A stretch of 64,000 bases of DNA, taken from contig NC_079519.1 of assembly GCF_000801105.2 (NCBI RefSeq), forward strand, positions 27,875,288 through 27,939,287, in the 5' to 3' direction. The translations under genes were made by a program, and so were the position numbers. The stretch is from Raphanus sativus (lineage: Eukaryota; Streptophyta; Magnoliopsida; Brassicales; Brassicaceae). Below are positions 1-11,600 of this stretch, in pieces. A model generated the notes under the pieces. That model worked only from the letters and a program-made list of their open reading frames with translations, was not told the origin of the DNA and made no database searches. Each line of letters starts with the position of its first letter. Within the stretch, counting starts at the first letter, position 1.

Positions 1-768
1 CAACATGTGGCTTTGATATAACTTCTTGTTCTGTTTTTCTATATTATTCTACGCTATTCTAGACACAAGAAATCATTGGAGACTTTATGATTAGAGGATT
101 TTTCTTATTGTGAAAGGAGAAGGTCATCTCTCTCGATTTAGAGGAGAATCCTCTGAACCCTATTTATATTTCTTTTATAATTGCAGTTATGAATTGTTCA
201 GTTTAGGGTGCCTTACTTAGTCTAGGGTGTTTAAATCCATGAGCTAAATACAAATAAGGATTATTGTTGTGATTGTCTCCATTCATAGTTATGCTTACTG
301 TCTGCATCAAACTAACCGTTTAGTGCTTGAAACTAGGTCTAATCTAATCATCAAAAGTGCTTAAGTTACTAGAAACACTATGAATGGGCAGCTTGTCCTT
401 AACCAGCGAATGTAGATGTTAGGACAAATTGTGAACTTATCGAATCTGGTCTTAATGTTTATCATCATTATCTGATTCAAATGACAGTTAAGATATTAGG
501 AATGCATGATAAAAGGATAGGTGCCACGACAGTGGATCGATCTTGCTTTGTTGTTCGAGTTTAATTAAGACTTGCTGGATTTGTTCCTTGAATAGATGTC
601 TGGCTCATGCTCATTGGTTTCCGATTATTTACTCTATGCTTAGCTCTCTTTAATCATCTAAAAAACTCCCATTCAGTTTGTTACTTGTTTGTTTCAATTC
701 ACTTATTTAAAATCCCCTATATTATTTTAGTTTGATATTGATTTCATAAAAATAAAATGTAAACTGGT
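1..768. other. Gene-free left edge
   Basis: No open frame or splice structure that I can support. The text is moderately AT-rich and less degenerate than the neighbouring spacer, and its style recalls the LTR or leader of a Gypsy-type retrotransposon. I see no primer-binding site, polypurine tract or second LTR in the window, so that is only a guess. Confidence 0.3.
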
Positions 769-912
769 GGACCACGGACGGCAAATTCAAAGGCGGACCG
801 TTTAGCACGCAGTGCCAGACAACAATCGTCTTTTGTAGTCCACATGGATGCAGAGCTACCAGTTTGGTGTGCAGAGTCTATATGAGTCAGTATGTTTGAT
901 GACAAAAAAAAA
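769..912 (+). mobile_element. Short poly(A) retroposon insertion
   Basis: A 144-bp insertion ends in an A run (about 904-912) and is flanked by a perfect 14-bp direct repeat AAATGTAAACTGGT at 755-768 and 913-926. A 3' A-tail plus a target-site duplication of this length is the signature of LINE-mediated retroposition. There is no tRNA-like A/B box, so it is more likely a 5'-truncated LINE end or a retroposed transcript than a classical SINE. The class is inferred; the duplication and tail are seen directly. Confidence 0.75.
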
Positions 913-926
913 AAATGTAAACTGGT

Positions 927-2033
927 CCTTTGGATTGAACATCAAATACTAAAATTACCACTGTTAACTTGACAATAGAAATGTTCAGTTTTAGTGTATC
1001 AAGTTTACACTAAAGGATACTACGAACAAGTATTCAGTGGTAATTGTAGCTCTCTTAGTACACTAAAACTAAACCTTTCCATAGGCATTTTTAAGGTTCA
1101 TCTTTCAAAGATGGCTAAAAAGAGGCATTTTCTTATCACGACACTAAGGGATACCAAGAATAAGTATTCTAATTCAATAATATTTGTCACAGACAAATAA
1201 CATAAAAATTGATATCATATATAGCATCAAAAAAGCCAAAATAAAATATCGAGAAACAATCAAACCTAATAAAAATATATAATTTCATAAATACGACTAA
1301 AAAATCAATGGTAAAATCTCAGACCAAAATTTTTGTTGGATAATACCAATACAATGATATTAGAATGGTACTGTTTCACAATGATATTAGAGTGCTTTTT
1401 CACATCACAACAAGCAGTTCCAGAAGAAATTAATTTCAGAGAAAAAAATCTTTGATAACAACTGCAACAAAAATCGAAACTAATTGAGTATATTTTGATT
1501 ATAAAAACCGACGAAAATGAAATATCACTAAAAATTTAGAGAAACCAATCAGAATGAAACCATAATATTAAAGAAAATACTAAAAGAGAAATCACAGTGC
1601 CGGTGTTACAAAACTACCGGCGCAGACAAAACAAAAGTCTGGCAAAAAAAAGAATCTACGTTATTTTCTTGTTCTTTGCCTTTCTGTTTTACAATAATAT
1701 ATATTTACATTAAAATTTTACGATAAGGATTTAGAGTCAAGTATTTAAAGTAGAGGTTAGAGTTATGATAAGGTAATTTATGCTATTTGGAAAAAAGTTT
1801 GGTGTGTTATTTAAAAGAAATGTGCTTATAGAATATTTCTTATATAATATATCAGCTTAAGCCCTTAAAAATATTATTATCTCCCATCTGCCATTTATTT
1901 ATTTTCAATTAAGATGAGGTATGATATACCATACTATTCTGTAACATTTTGAAAAACTTAGTTCTCTTTTAAAATATGCAACAAAATAATTATATTATTG
2001 GTGTTTTGTTGGTTTTTGGTTTTAACACGAGTA
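927..2033. other. AT-rich spacer, nothing recognised
   Basis: AT-rich sequence with short chance open frames only. I see no splice pattern, terminal repeats or known domain. Confidence 0.5.
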
Positions 2034-4115
2034 CTAGATGATAATCCGCGCCATGCGCGGGATGAGTTTTTTAAAATATGTTGTATTGAAATATTACAAT
2101 TAGAATGCATCTTGTTATCAAGATTTTTTTTACATTTTATTTGGGGTGGACATTCGGATACCATTTGGTTCAGTTTAGTTTGGTTCGGTTCAGTTATATT
2201 TCGATTTTTTGTGAGTTCGATCCGGTTCGGATCTGCGGGTTCGGTTTGGATTTGGACTCATTTAACTCATTTTATTTTTAAAAAAATAAAATTCGTATAT
2301 ACTTTAAATTTCTCAAAATATAAAAATAAAAAAATTATTTATAACATATAAATGTGTATAATGCAAGCTAAAATACTTAAACTTAACATAAAATTTGGTT
2401 AGCTTCAATATTCGGATAAGAAATCAATAGATATTTGAAGTATTGGTATTTTGAATATCATTTAACTATTTTAATCATGTATTTTTAACTATTTGTAAAT
2501 ATTTTCAAGTATTTTGGACAACTTAATAACATTTTATATATTTTTAATATTCTTTTAGATATTAAATTTTAAAAAAAAATTAATATATTTAAATATATAA
2601 ATCTGGTTTCGATATATTCGATATCCGAAATATTTCGTTTCGGATCATGTTCTGTTCTAAAAAATATCATCTTAATAACATCTTACAATTTTTGGTAATT
2701 TATAGACGCTTTAAAAAATTCAAAATATAACATATATGAAAAATCTATTTTTTTAAATATGTTTAAGTGATTTTTTTTGATAATATTAATTAAAATAAAA
2801 TGTAGAGGATACAGATTTTTTTATCAAATATTTTTGATTTGTAATCTTTTTTTTTCACACTGAACTTCCATTAACACTAGAAAGATACAGAGTTTGAGAT
2901 ACAGATTTGGGATACATGATTAGGAAACTAAGCCAGCAGGAACAAACATGTCCTCTAGAGTCAAAAGCCATGGAGCCAAACATAAGCTATAAACACTAAA
3001 GGATGAAAGCAAAGACTGTTGGAACCTAGAATCAATTTTAAAAAACTCAAGCAAGCAGGTCCACCGAGGAAGGACAGACGAGATACGCGCACACCTTGAG
3101 ATGATCTTATTAGAGGGGAGCCTCTGAAACTCTGTACTGCTCTGGAACATACCATGAGCCACGAGTAACAACAGAGAGCAAACCCAGGAGGAAGAAGACT
3201 ATCTTTAACTTATAAACCTCCACAAGAAGGTGCAGAAGGACCGAAGCCCTCAAATCCTTAGAGCGAGCCGGAGAATCCACGAGCCGAGAAGGACAACAGC
3301 CGTCGCAAATGAACCAAGGATAAGCACATCTATCAAACCGCGAAGGAACCACCACCAGAGCCAAACTACACTAACCAGCAGGAAAGGGACCAAGCAGGAA
3401 AAGGGAGAACCATACCAGAACAGGCCAGACACAGCAAGAGCCAACTCAGACAGCTTCCACAACACCATACTCGAAACCTGCACATCTAGATTTAGATTCC
3501 AACAGACTTACTAAGATCCCCGAGAGACTGGAAGCAAGGGCATAGATCTGCGAAGCTTCCACCAGTGCGACTTCGCCGCTCTTCAAAGAAACACACATCG
3601 TCGAAGCCTCATACCGCCTCAGGCGAGCAGGAGACCTCTAGAGCAGAGAGCCTCAGAGAGCAAACCGATCTACAATCAACCTTCCAGTTTGACAAAATCT
3701 GAACCTAGATAAGTAATACGACTGAAAGAGAAACAAGGGTGCCCCTCCGGTGCCAACAAAGAACGTCAGTCACCGGAGAACAACAAATCTGAGCCAAGAA
3801 GAAGCTAGGCGGTGCTGGGTGATAGAGAGAAAAATAGGGTTTTTTTTTTTTTTTGATTTGTAATCATTAATTATCATATATACGTTAATCATATTAGGTA
3901 ATTTTGTAGCTTTTATTTAAGGAAATAAACTTACGTAGCTTTTATTTAAGGAAAGAATTTAAGACTATTAATTAATATGATAATTAGTTTAATAAAAAGT
4001 ATAATATATATTTATATGGACCAACATATTTTTCTAAGGATTTCTAAGAATCATTCTAGTGATGACACGTGGCTACACAACATGTTATAATGTTCCAGGA
4101 TTAATATATAGAAGA
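2034..4115 (-). mobile_element. Non-autonomous Helitron, minus strand
   Basis: Read on the minus strand, the element ends in CTAG (2037-2034) followed by T. A perfect 6-bp hairpin CCGCGC/GCGCGG with a 3-nt loop lies at 2046-2060, which is the diagnostic Helitron 3' end. The 5' end is TC near 4115 (TCTTCTATATATTAATCC, or the TC three bases further in). Its right half is recognisably similar to 50737-51141, a second copy of the family. It carries no rep-helicase gene and contains a nested retroposon (2847-3849). The 3' end is firm; the exact 5' base is less certain. Confidence 0.75.
2847..3849 (-). mobile_element. LINE-like retroposon nested in a Helitron
   Basis: An insertion of about 1 kb, more GC-rich than the host element, flanked by a 16-bp direct repeat TTTTTGATTTGTAATC at 2831-2846 and 3850-3865. 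On the minus strand it ends in a poly(A) tail (T run at 2847-2855 on the plus strand). The minus-strand open frames (for example 3483-3250 and 3364-3110) are short and show no reverse transcriptase or endonuclease motif. It therefore looks like an internally deleted, non-autonomous LINE derivative. The insertion structure is seen directly; the LINE assignment is inferred from tail and duplication. Confidence 0.7.
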
Positions 4116-4188
4116 TTTGGTCGACAGTTTGACTTTGGTTAATCTCAGGTAAAAGCACCAGTAAGTTTGATCAAACGTTGACCTACAA

Positions 4189-4369
4189 CCAAGTTGTCTT
4201 GGCCTAGTGGTAAAAGGACTCCGGCTGGAGTTTCTGTCCTGGGTTCGATTCCACTTGGCCACCGGAGCTAGCGTTAAATCGCAAGAATACGTGGATTGCC
4301 GTCGGTCTCAGGAGGATTAGTCTTGGGCCTAGAAAACTTTTGGATCACCTCCTGGTTAAATAAAAAAAA
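4189..4369 (+). mobile_element. tRNA-derived SINE
   Basis: A 181-bp element with internal Pol III promoter boxes: A box TGGCCTAGTGG at 4200-4210 and B box GGTTCGATTCC at 4242-4252. It ends in an A run (4362-4369) and is flanked by the perfect 16-bp duplication AAACGTTGACCTACAA at 4173-4188 and 4370-4385. The head resembles a tRNA gene but cannot fold into a full cloverleaf, as expected of a plant SINE. The clean duplication suggests a fairly recent insertion. Confidence 0.88.
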
Positions 4370-4385
4370 AAACGTTGACCTACAA

Positions 4386-6490
4386 AGCTTAGACAACGTA
4401 TGAAATAATTAATAGAATCGTAGAGTAGTTTTGCACTGTAAATCACTCAACAATTAATTAATAAGGTTGATCATATAACATGGATGATGGACGGGACAAG
4501 TATCAATAATCTTTTTTTTTTGTAAACAAGTATCAATAATCTTGTCAATGATAATTCATAATGCTATTCATATTATCGCAGTACTAGCTGGTTCTGATTA
4601 ATTTGGCAGCATTCATTAGTTTCAGGTTGAATTAATCGCTGGCAACGTTCACTCCTTATCACATGATATTTTCCGGCTTAGCAACAATTACGTAACCGAT
4701 ATTGGTTTATTTTGCTTATTTATCCGCAAAATCGCTATAAAACAAACTGGTTAACAAGTGCTTTAAACGCCACGAAACACTCGTGCAATTAAAATTTTAG
4801 AAAAAGTACGATTTACGAAGAGGAAAAAACGAAACATCGACGGGATTAGTTTCGAAATTCACGTGGACGGAATCAAAATGTGTCGGTCGGCATAAGTTAA
4901 CCCACTTAATAAATGGTTCCGTTCGGATTTTACTGACCGACATTATCCCGATAGCACAAGTTCGGTGAGTTGTTCGATCTTGACCGTCAATATCTGAGGG
5001 TCCCACGACCGTCGAGTTTGCATCGAACGTTCCTTGTTCAGCGAGACAAGAAGGACTCGTGTCGAATTTAGAAGCCGAGACGTTTCTTCCTTGTGCACAT
5101 GAGCGCACGTGCCAGCTGATAGCAGAAAAGTGGTCCCCACCATGTGAGCTTAGTGACGACGTCGTTTGACAGCACCAGGTGGTGGTCTCCGGCGGCGCCT
5201 CACTTGACGTTAACATTGACTTAACCGGAAGGTTATTTTAACGGCCTCGTGTCTCCAAAGCGTAACTAAAACTGAACCTTTCTTTTCTGAACCCACTTGT
5301 TTATTTCTGTTTCAAACTTTCAACTATCGGCCATCTTCATTCATATATCTCACGTATACGTTGTCTGTTTTACTTTTTCTCCATGATTATATCATAAGCT
5401 TTTTGTGTTACAGAAAAAAATATCATAAGCTTTTTTCCATTGCAATAATTTTTTGAAAAGAATATTTTGTTTCTGTAATATGGATGAATCCAGAAAAGTC
5501 GCAGACCAATAGATAAACTTATTCTTCAAAGTATTTAAATGAGTCTTAGAGTTTCAGCATATCCACATTACGTAAATAGAAAAATATGATTTAGTTTCGT
5601 ATAACATGAATATCAAACTTAAAACATGTTTACATCTCAAATCCGTTTACTGGACCACAAGGTCCGTTCTTTTATTGTAATTTTCCGACACTAATTCTTT
5701 TTACAATAATTTAACCTGAACGTTATGATAATTCTACAATATTATTTAACCCTTTCTCAAAAAATAAAAAAGTATTAAATATATATTATTATTATTTTCA
5801 AAATAACTTTTACATCTAAACTCTCACGTTAAAAATCAAAATGGTTAAATTTTATGTTGTTTTTAATGAATAATTATGTTTATTCATATTTTGTATAATA
5901 AATTAAAAATAAATTAATTATAACAAAAATTGCTAAAACAGAAAGAACTCGTGTTTTCCTTATTTTTTCCTTTTTAATCTTTGGACAATAATAGTGCAAA
6001 CACAATACGATTTAAAATTTTACAAAAGGATAAAAGGGGCGTTTAAAGGTTAGTTGGGTAAACCCTAACCAATAATCAGTATGAATATTTAGGTTTATCA
6101 TCAATTATGAACCTATAAATATATTATAATAATAAAATATTATTACCTTTTTAAATAAAAACTACAACTTATGAAATAATAATGTAAGTTTGTACGTATT
6201 TATTGAGTTACCAAGAAAACTTATTATTATTTTAAGAATATTTTCATTTATTTTTTAAAAAATGTTTTCTAAGTTACATAAAAATTTAGTTTTAATTTTT
6301 TGTTTGTACCTTGATTTTGTGTGTTTTGAAACTTATTTAAAGTTTTATGCATATTGCTGGTTTAAAAAAACAAAAAAAAAAAACAAAGAGACAAAAGTTC
6401 ACATTTTTATTTTATTTCAAAGTGTAAAATATTTGATATGTGGTCACATTCTCATAATTTTATAGATTCACTTAATGTTTATAATGTATG
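4386..6490. other. Spacer with a GC-richer, ACGT-motif-rich island
   Basis: Mostly AT-rich spacer. The exception is about 4797-5270, markedly richer in G+C and carrying two CACGTG G-boxes (4860-4865 and 5106-5111), a GACGTC core (5158-5163) and TTGACGTT near 5205. A 139-codon minus-strand frame (5216-4797) crosses the island but shows no recognisable domain. The island could be an orphaned promoter or a decayed exon. The rest, up to the assembly gap, is featureless. Confidence 0.35.
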
Positions 6491-6590
6491 NNNNNNNNNN
6501 NNNNNNNNNNNNNNNNNNNNNNNNNNNNNNNNNNNNNNNNNNNNNNNNNNNNNNNNNNNNNNNNNNNNNNNNNNNNNNNNNNNNNNNNNN
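6491..6590. other. Assembly gap (100 N)
   Basis: Exactly 100 undetermined bases, the usual placeholder length for a gap of unknown size. It lies 33 bp outside the 3' end of the large Helitron. The open frame drawn across it is an artefact. Confidence 0.99.
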
Positions 6591-6633
6591 GTTTTGGTGA
6601 AATACTCAAAACAAAACAAATTACTAGATCTTA

Positions 6634-6653
6634 ACCCGCCCAACTGGGCGGGT
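6634..6653 (-). terminator. Helitron 3' terminal hairpin
   Basis: A perfect 8-bp GC-rich stem with a 4-nt loop, 7 bp inside the terminal CTAG. In Helitrons this palindrome marks the transposition stop for the rolling-circle machinery. It is not a transcription terminator. Confidence 0.85.
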
Positions 6654-7374
6654 CTTTACTTTAATGATATATATAAAATTTTGAAAAAACAAAAGGTTAA
6701 TGTGTACAACTTCTACTATTTTTAGTTTACTGTGATAAACAATATTAAAGGCTGATTCACGCGCATCGTCGTGGATATTGGGATGATATTTGTTTTTAAA
6801 CTTTGTATTTGTAATTGTATTGTGTAATCACATACTTCCGAAAAATGTTGTTCACAAACCGAAGGGAGCAAAACCGAAGCAGTATATTGAATGTGTTTGT
6901 AAAACGAAAAAATGGATAGCTTATTTATACAAAATCATAATGGTTTAAATATTACCATGTGTATTAAATGTGTTTTTAGTTAGTTCAGAATATTTGAGAA
7001 ATACAAAATTATAAGGATATGAAAAATTTGATTCATTTTTACATCTTAATTATGTTTTAGCAAACAATTTTTTTTTAGTAAAATTTTGTTATGGAATAAT
7101 AAAAAATAGCAAATTTTTGATACATCGAATTATGTGTGTTTATAGTAAAATTTAATAGTTAACTTTTTTACATTTTAAGTTATGTGTTTTACAAATTTAG
7201 TTAAATCCAATAAAAATATGAAGAATAAATAAAAATAAGTAAAATTTCTGGCCCAATTAAAAATGTAATAAACAAAATAGTCCATAAAATAAATGTGGCC
7301 CAACTATATACACAGATTTTTTTCCGGGAAAAAAATCTGTTTGATCAAACCTAACCACAATTAACGTGTTGCTC

Positions 7375-7405
<31 letters not shown>

Positions 7406-8614
7406 CGCCGAACGGTCTCTCATCTTCTCACCTAAATCTCATCGAAAAAATCTTCAGTTTATTCTGTTGTGGATACTTTTGTGTTTCTCCAAAAGAGTTT
7501 CAAGTTTGTTTTTCAGATGGTTTAAGATAGAAGGTTAGATTTTCATTCTCCTCTGTTCTTCCCAATATCTGACTCTATGCGTTTTAGATCTTTCTGGTTT
7601 GTTTCTGTTTCTAACCGAAGTTACTCTCTGTCAATTAACTGTAGATCGGTCATTTTTCCTATATCGACAGCTGAAAAATGACCAAATCAGATTGTATATG
7701 TGATAAAGATTAGAAGACTCGGCAGCAAGAAGCAAAGCTTTATCAGAAATTAATGGAATGGCAAGTTGAATATTTCAATTAAGAAAGATTAGAGCAAATT
7801 TTCTGATTTATTGTGTTTTTATTTAATAATTTTTGATCTTGATTTTGTTATCTTGATTTTCAATCATTGTCACCGTTTCTGATCTGTAGCTAATATGTGT
7901 TATATTGTTTTAGATATCTTTTACATTCTCATGTAAAACAATCTTGCTAACCGTGATTATATTTTTTTTCTATGCTTTGAGTTCATGGACTGGATATAGT
8001 TAATGGAGAGCCGATAAGGATACCCAAAAGAAGTATTCTTCGGTGATCGTTTACTGGTGGGTCACAGGGCACAATACATATGCTAAACGTCAGAACAAAG
8101 TCAAGGTTAGCAATGTACTGTCTTTCTCTCTCGTCAAATTTTCATGCTTGATATTAGAAAATGATTAGTTCATAAGTAAAGAGTAACTTAGAATCATATA
8201 GAATTATAATTGAGATTAAACTCTAAGATATCATTGTTGTTTAGGTTATGGCTGCTCATTGTTTTTGTTATAACCTGCTTAATGGATATATAATTTTTCT
8301 TTGCATGATTGTGATTGCTCTAATAGTTTCTAAGTACTATAGCATCATTGAGTAAACGTGTCTTGTGTATGAAAACATGGATTATTGTACAAATCAGAGT
8401 AGTTCAGAAAAATGTAAATTTCAATGCTGGTAAAAGAAGAAGTTTATAACAATGCTGCGTGTTGCTGGCTGTAGAATCGACGTTCTTGCTGCGATTAAAT
8501 CTGCATTGAACAAATTTATACCAGATTAAGTTAAGGTGCATTACACAAATATGTGAAAATCTAATATACATTTTTTTTAAAAATACAATTAAGTAGTTCA
8601 GAAGACATACCTCA
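6654..8614. other. Non-coding 3' part of the large Helitron, with possible captured leader
   Basis: No coding gene is supported between the hairpin and the helicase stop codon. On the plus strand, 7330-8110 looks like a transcript leader: a (CT)n tract at 7372-7393, pyrimidine-rich text, GT donor-like sites near 7533 and 8103, and an AG acceptor-like site near 7643. Such a stretch could be host sequence captured by the Helitron. I cannot name a source gene, and every frame is closed by stops. Confidence 0.3.
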
Positions 8615-11600
8615 TCACTCCTTCTCTTCAAGATTGTTGAAAATTTCTTTAAAAACAACATTCATGGTTGTCTTCTTAGGCTTACCATCTTTATCCAGAA
8701 TCAAAATTTTCAACCCTTTCTTCGATGTCACTCTAGAAATTGCCACGTATAGCTGTCCGTGTGAAAACACCGGTCTTGGTAGAAAGATACCAACTTGGGA
8801 TAATGATTGCCCTTGGCTTTTGTTTATAGTTATAGCAAAAGCCACAGCCAAAGGCAATTGCCTTCTACGCATTTTAAAAGGCAGTCTAGTATCTGATGGT
8901 GTTATCAACAATCTGGGAATATATACTGTCTCCCCAACTTTTTCTCCAGTAATGATTCTAGCCTCAACCATAAAATCCATTAGCTGAGTGATCTGCAGCC
9001 TTGTTCCATTCATTAATCCTTCTGTAGGAGCAATATTCCTGAGAACCATAACAGGACAACCAACCTTTAGTCTAAGACTATGGTTTGGCAATCCAGACAC
9101 CTTAATAGTGTTTAGAAAATCAGGACCAAGAGCTTCATCACTAAGTGAAATTTTATCCATTGGATCAATACTATCTGCACTTATGTAGATCTTCTCCTCG
9201 CCTGCGATTAGACAATTCATAATTAGCACATAATTCCTGAAAAATTATATAATTTCGAAAAGACAGAGTAAAGGCAGAATCTTACCATCAAGCTTATCTA
9301 ACATGTATTGATTAATCATGTTCACATCTTCATTAGTAGGACATAGAATAGCTCTCTCTTGGAAGAATTTAGGCTCTTTGTTTTCTTGTAACGAAGCAGT
9401 ATCACCATACACAGCTTTGCTTATGGCTTCTACAGGATCATCAGAATCGCTAATTAAAAACTCTTCAGGAATATCGATCTCAGCTTCACCATCGTTAGGC
9501 TCTGAAATTTACCTTCTCCAACCTTTAATATCCACTCTGAGAATTCCTTAAGTTCCTGTGCCTCTTCGGGTGTCAAATCACCGGACAATAACCTCATGTT
9601 CTTCGTGAGTTTAAAGACTTTACAGTACTCCCAAAGATAAGATTTATTCAGCGAGGCCAAAACGATTTCAGCTCTACAAGCTCCATTAATTACAGGTAGA
9701 ATCTGTCGAAAATCACCTCCAAACACTACAACCTTCCCACAAATGGTTTCTTTCTATGCTTCCCCATAATATCAGACATGCTTCTATCTAGAGCTTCAAA
9801 ACAATGTTTGCTCATCATAGGTGCCTCATCCCATATAATGAGTGATGCTTCTTTTACCAAATTAGCTTGATCTGATCCAGAAGCCATAGTACACGAAGAA
9901 AATTCATCAGGGCTAAGTGGTATGCCAAATCTTGAGTGAGCTGTCCTTCCACCTTGTAATAACAAAGAGGCGATTCCACTTGATGCAACATTAAGAACAA
10001 TATCTCCTTTACAGCGAATAGCTGCAGATATTAATTTCCAGAGAAATGTTTTCCCGGTACCACCAAATCCGTAAACAAAGAACATACCCCTCGTCCTTCA
10101 TTAACAGCAGCCAATATTTCATCAAAAATTTTCTTCTGTTCAGCCGTCATCTTCTGAACGTCTCTATCAAGGGTTTCTAGCAGTGCTTGCCGATCATAAC
10201 TCCGCTCATCTAATATCAGAACATTGGAAGCACTATTGTCTGTAGGAGGAAGTTGTGGCATTGAAGTAAATTTTGATAGAGAAGACCCATTTCGCCTCAA
10301 ATGCTTCTGAATCTCTTGTAAAGCAAACATCTTTTTCTCCTCATCACTTAACAAAAGATCTTCAAAAAAAAAAAGAATGAAATTAGCACAGAGGGGCAAA
10401 ATATTAATCTTCAAGTAGAAAAATTGTGATTACGAACTTTGACATAAAACTTCAACAGAAATAGAAATTAGCTCAAAAGAAATAAATAAATTAAAACCTG
10501 GTCTGTTGAAAAATATCCGACGATTATGCTCCATATCTTCAGACAAATACTGCCATGTGTTTTCCCAAACGGTTTCTGGCATAGATAAAGTATTACTAAG
10601 CAACATCATAACAAACACATGTCGGAGATCATTTCCGGAGCTTTCAAAACTTCTCCTCACTATATCGTTGATGTACTCTTCATCATCATCTAATAACCCA
10701 CGAGCAAAACATGCATCTCTGTATTCAGGATAGAGAACACCATCAAAGGTTTTAAAGCATTCATAACCGGTAGGCCCTCTGACAACGTTCAACAACACGC
10801 GCAAATAATAAGCATCTTCCAAGTGACGGGGAGCATAATTTATCCTACCAATAGCAAATCCTCTTTACGCTTATTGAACTTCTTCTGCTTCTTGTCGTAG
10901 GTATAGTAGTTGGGAATTTGGGCATAGAGGAGAGTTCTAGCGAAAGCATCAATTTTACACAGCTCAAACCATGCTAAGAACATAGTATTCTGAATGAGTT
11001 TCCGTTTCACTACAGCTTCCATCTTATCTTTTCCTTTGAAAATAACATGCTGTTTACCAGGTAGATGAAAAATAAGCTTCTCAACTGCTGTAGATCGATA
11101 GTGAATTGGAAACTCAAAAATTCTCCAACCAGCTTCACATACTGAAACATATCTACAAAAGAAAATACAAATTATTTAAATAACAAAATCCCTGACCAGC
11201 AGAGTCATATAAACGAAAATGTGAAATAGAAAGTTAGTAATAGAGATGTACCTGCAGTCGAAGAAGTCTTTAAATTCATTTTTTTTTTCTGCATTTAATC
11301 CAGCAGTTTCCATCTGGTTTGTAACTACATGTTCAGGTGGTTCGACAGCCACTGTGACACGATCCTGTCCTTTATTAATGTACTTAAATAAGTACTTAAT
11401 AGAACCAGCTTGGTTGCACCATTCTACATTGATATGAGCTCGGTAACGAAGAGACAGTTTCTTATTGTAAGGAATTACCCATCGATTGTCACATCTCATC
11501 CCATTCTTCATGACAAAATTTTCAGTCTGCTCACGTCTTCTATAAATAGGAAATCCTTCTTTATTAACTGTTGTCTTCGCAGCATATGCTTTGGGATATA

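Noticed and set aside
2046..2060. GC-rich hairpins as transcription terminators (also at 36504, 62570)
   Set aside because: They are the Helitron 3' terminal palindromes, each 7-10 bp from a terminal CTAG; intrinsic terminators do not apply to this nuclear DNA.
4190..4260. tRNA gene
   Set aside because: The A and B boxes are present but no full cloverleaf forms, and the body ends in an A run within a 16-bp target duplication, so it is a SINE.
4797..5216. 139-codon minus-strand frame
   Set aside because: No recognisable domain, no splice or promoter context, and it sits in a short GC-rich island where stop codons are rarer by chance.
6438..6725. Open frame through the N run
   Set aside because: It exists only because undetermined bases are translated as X.
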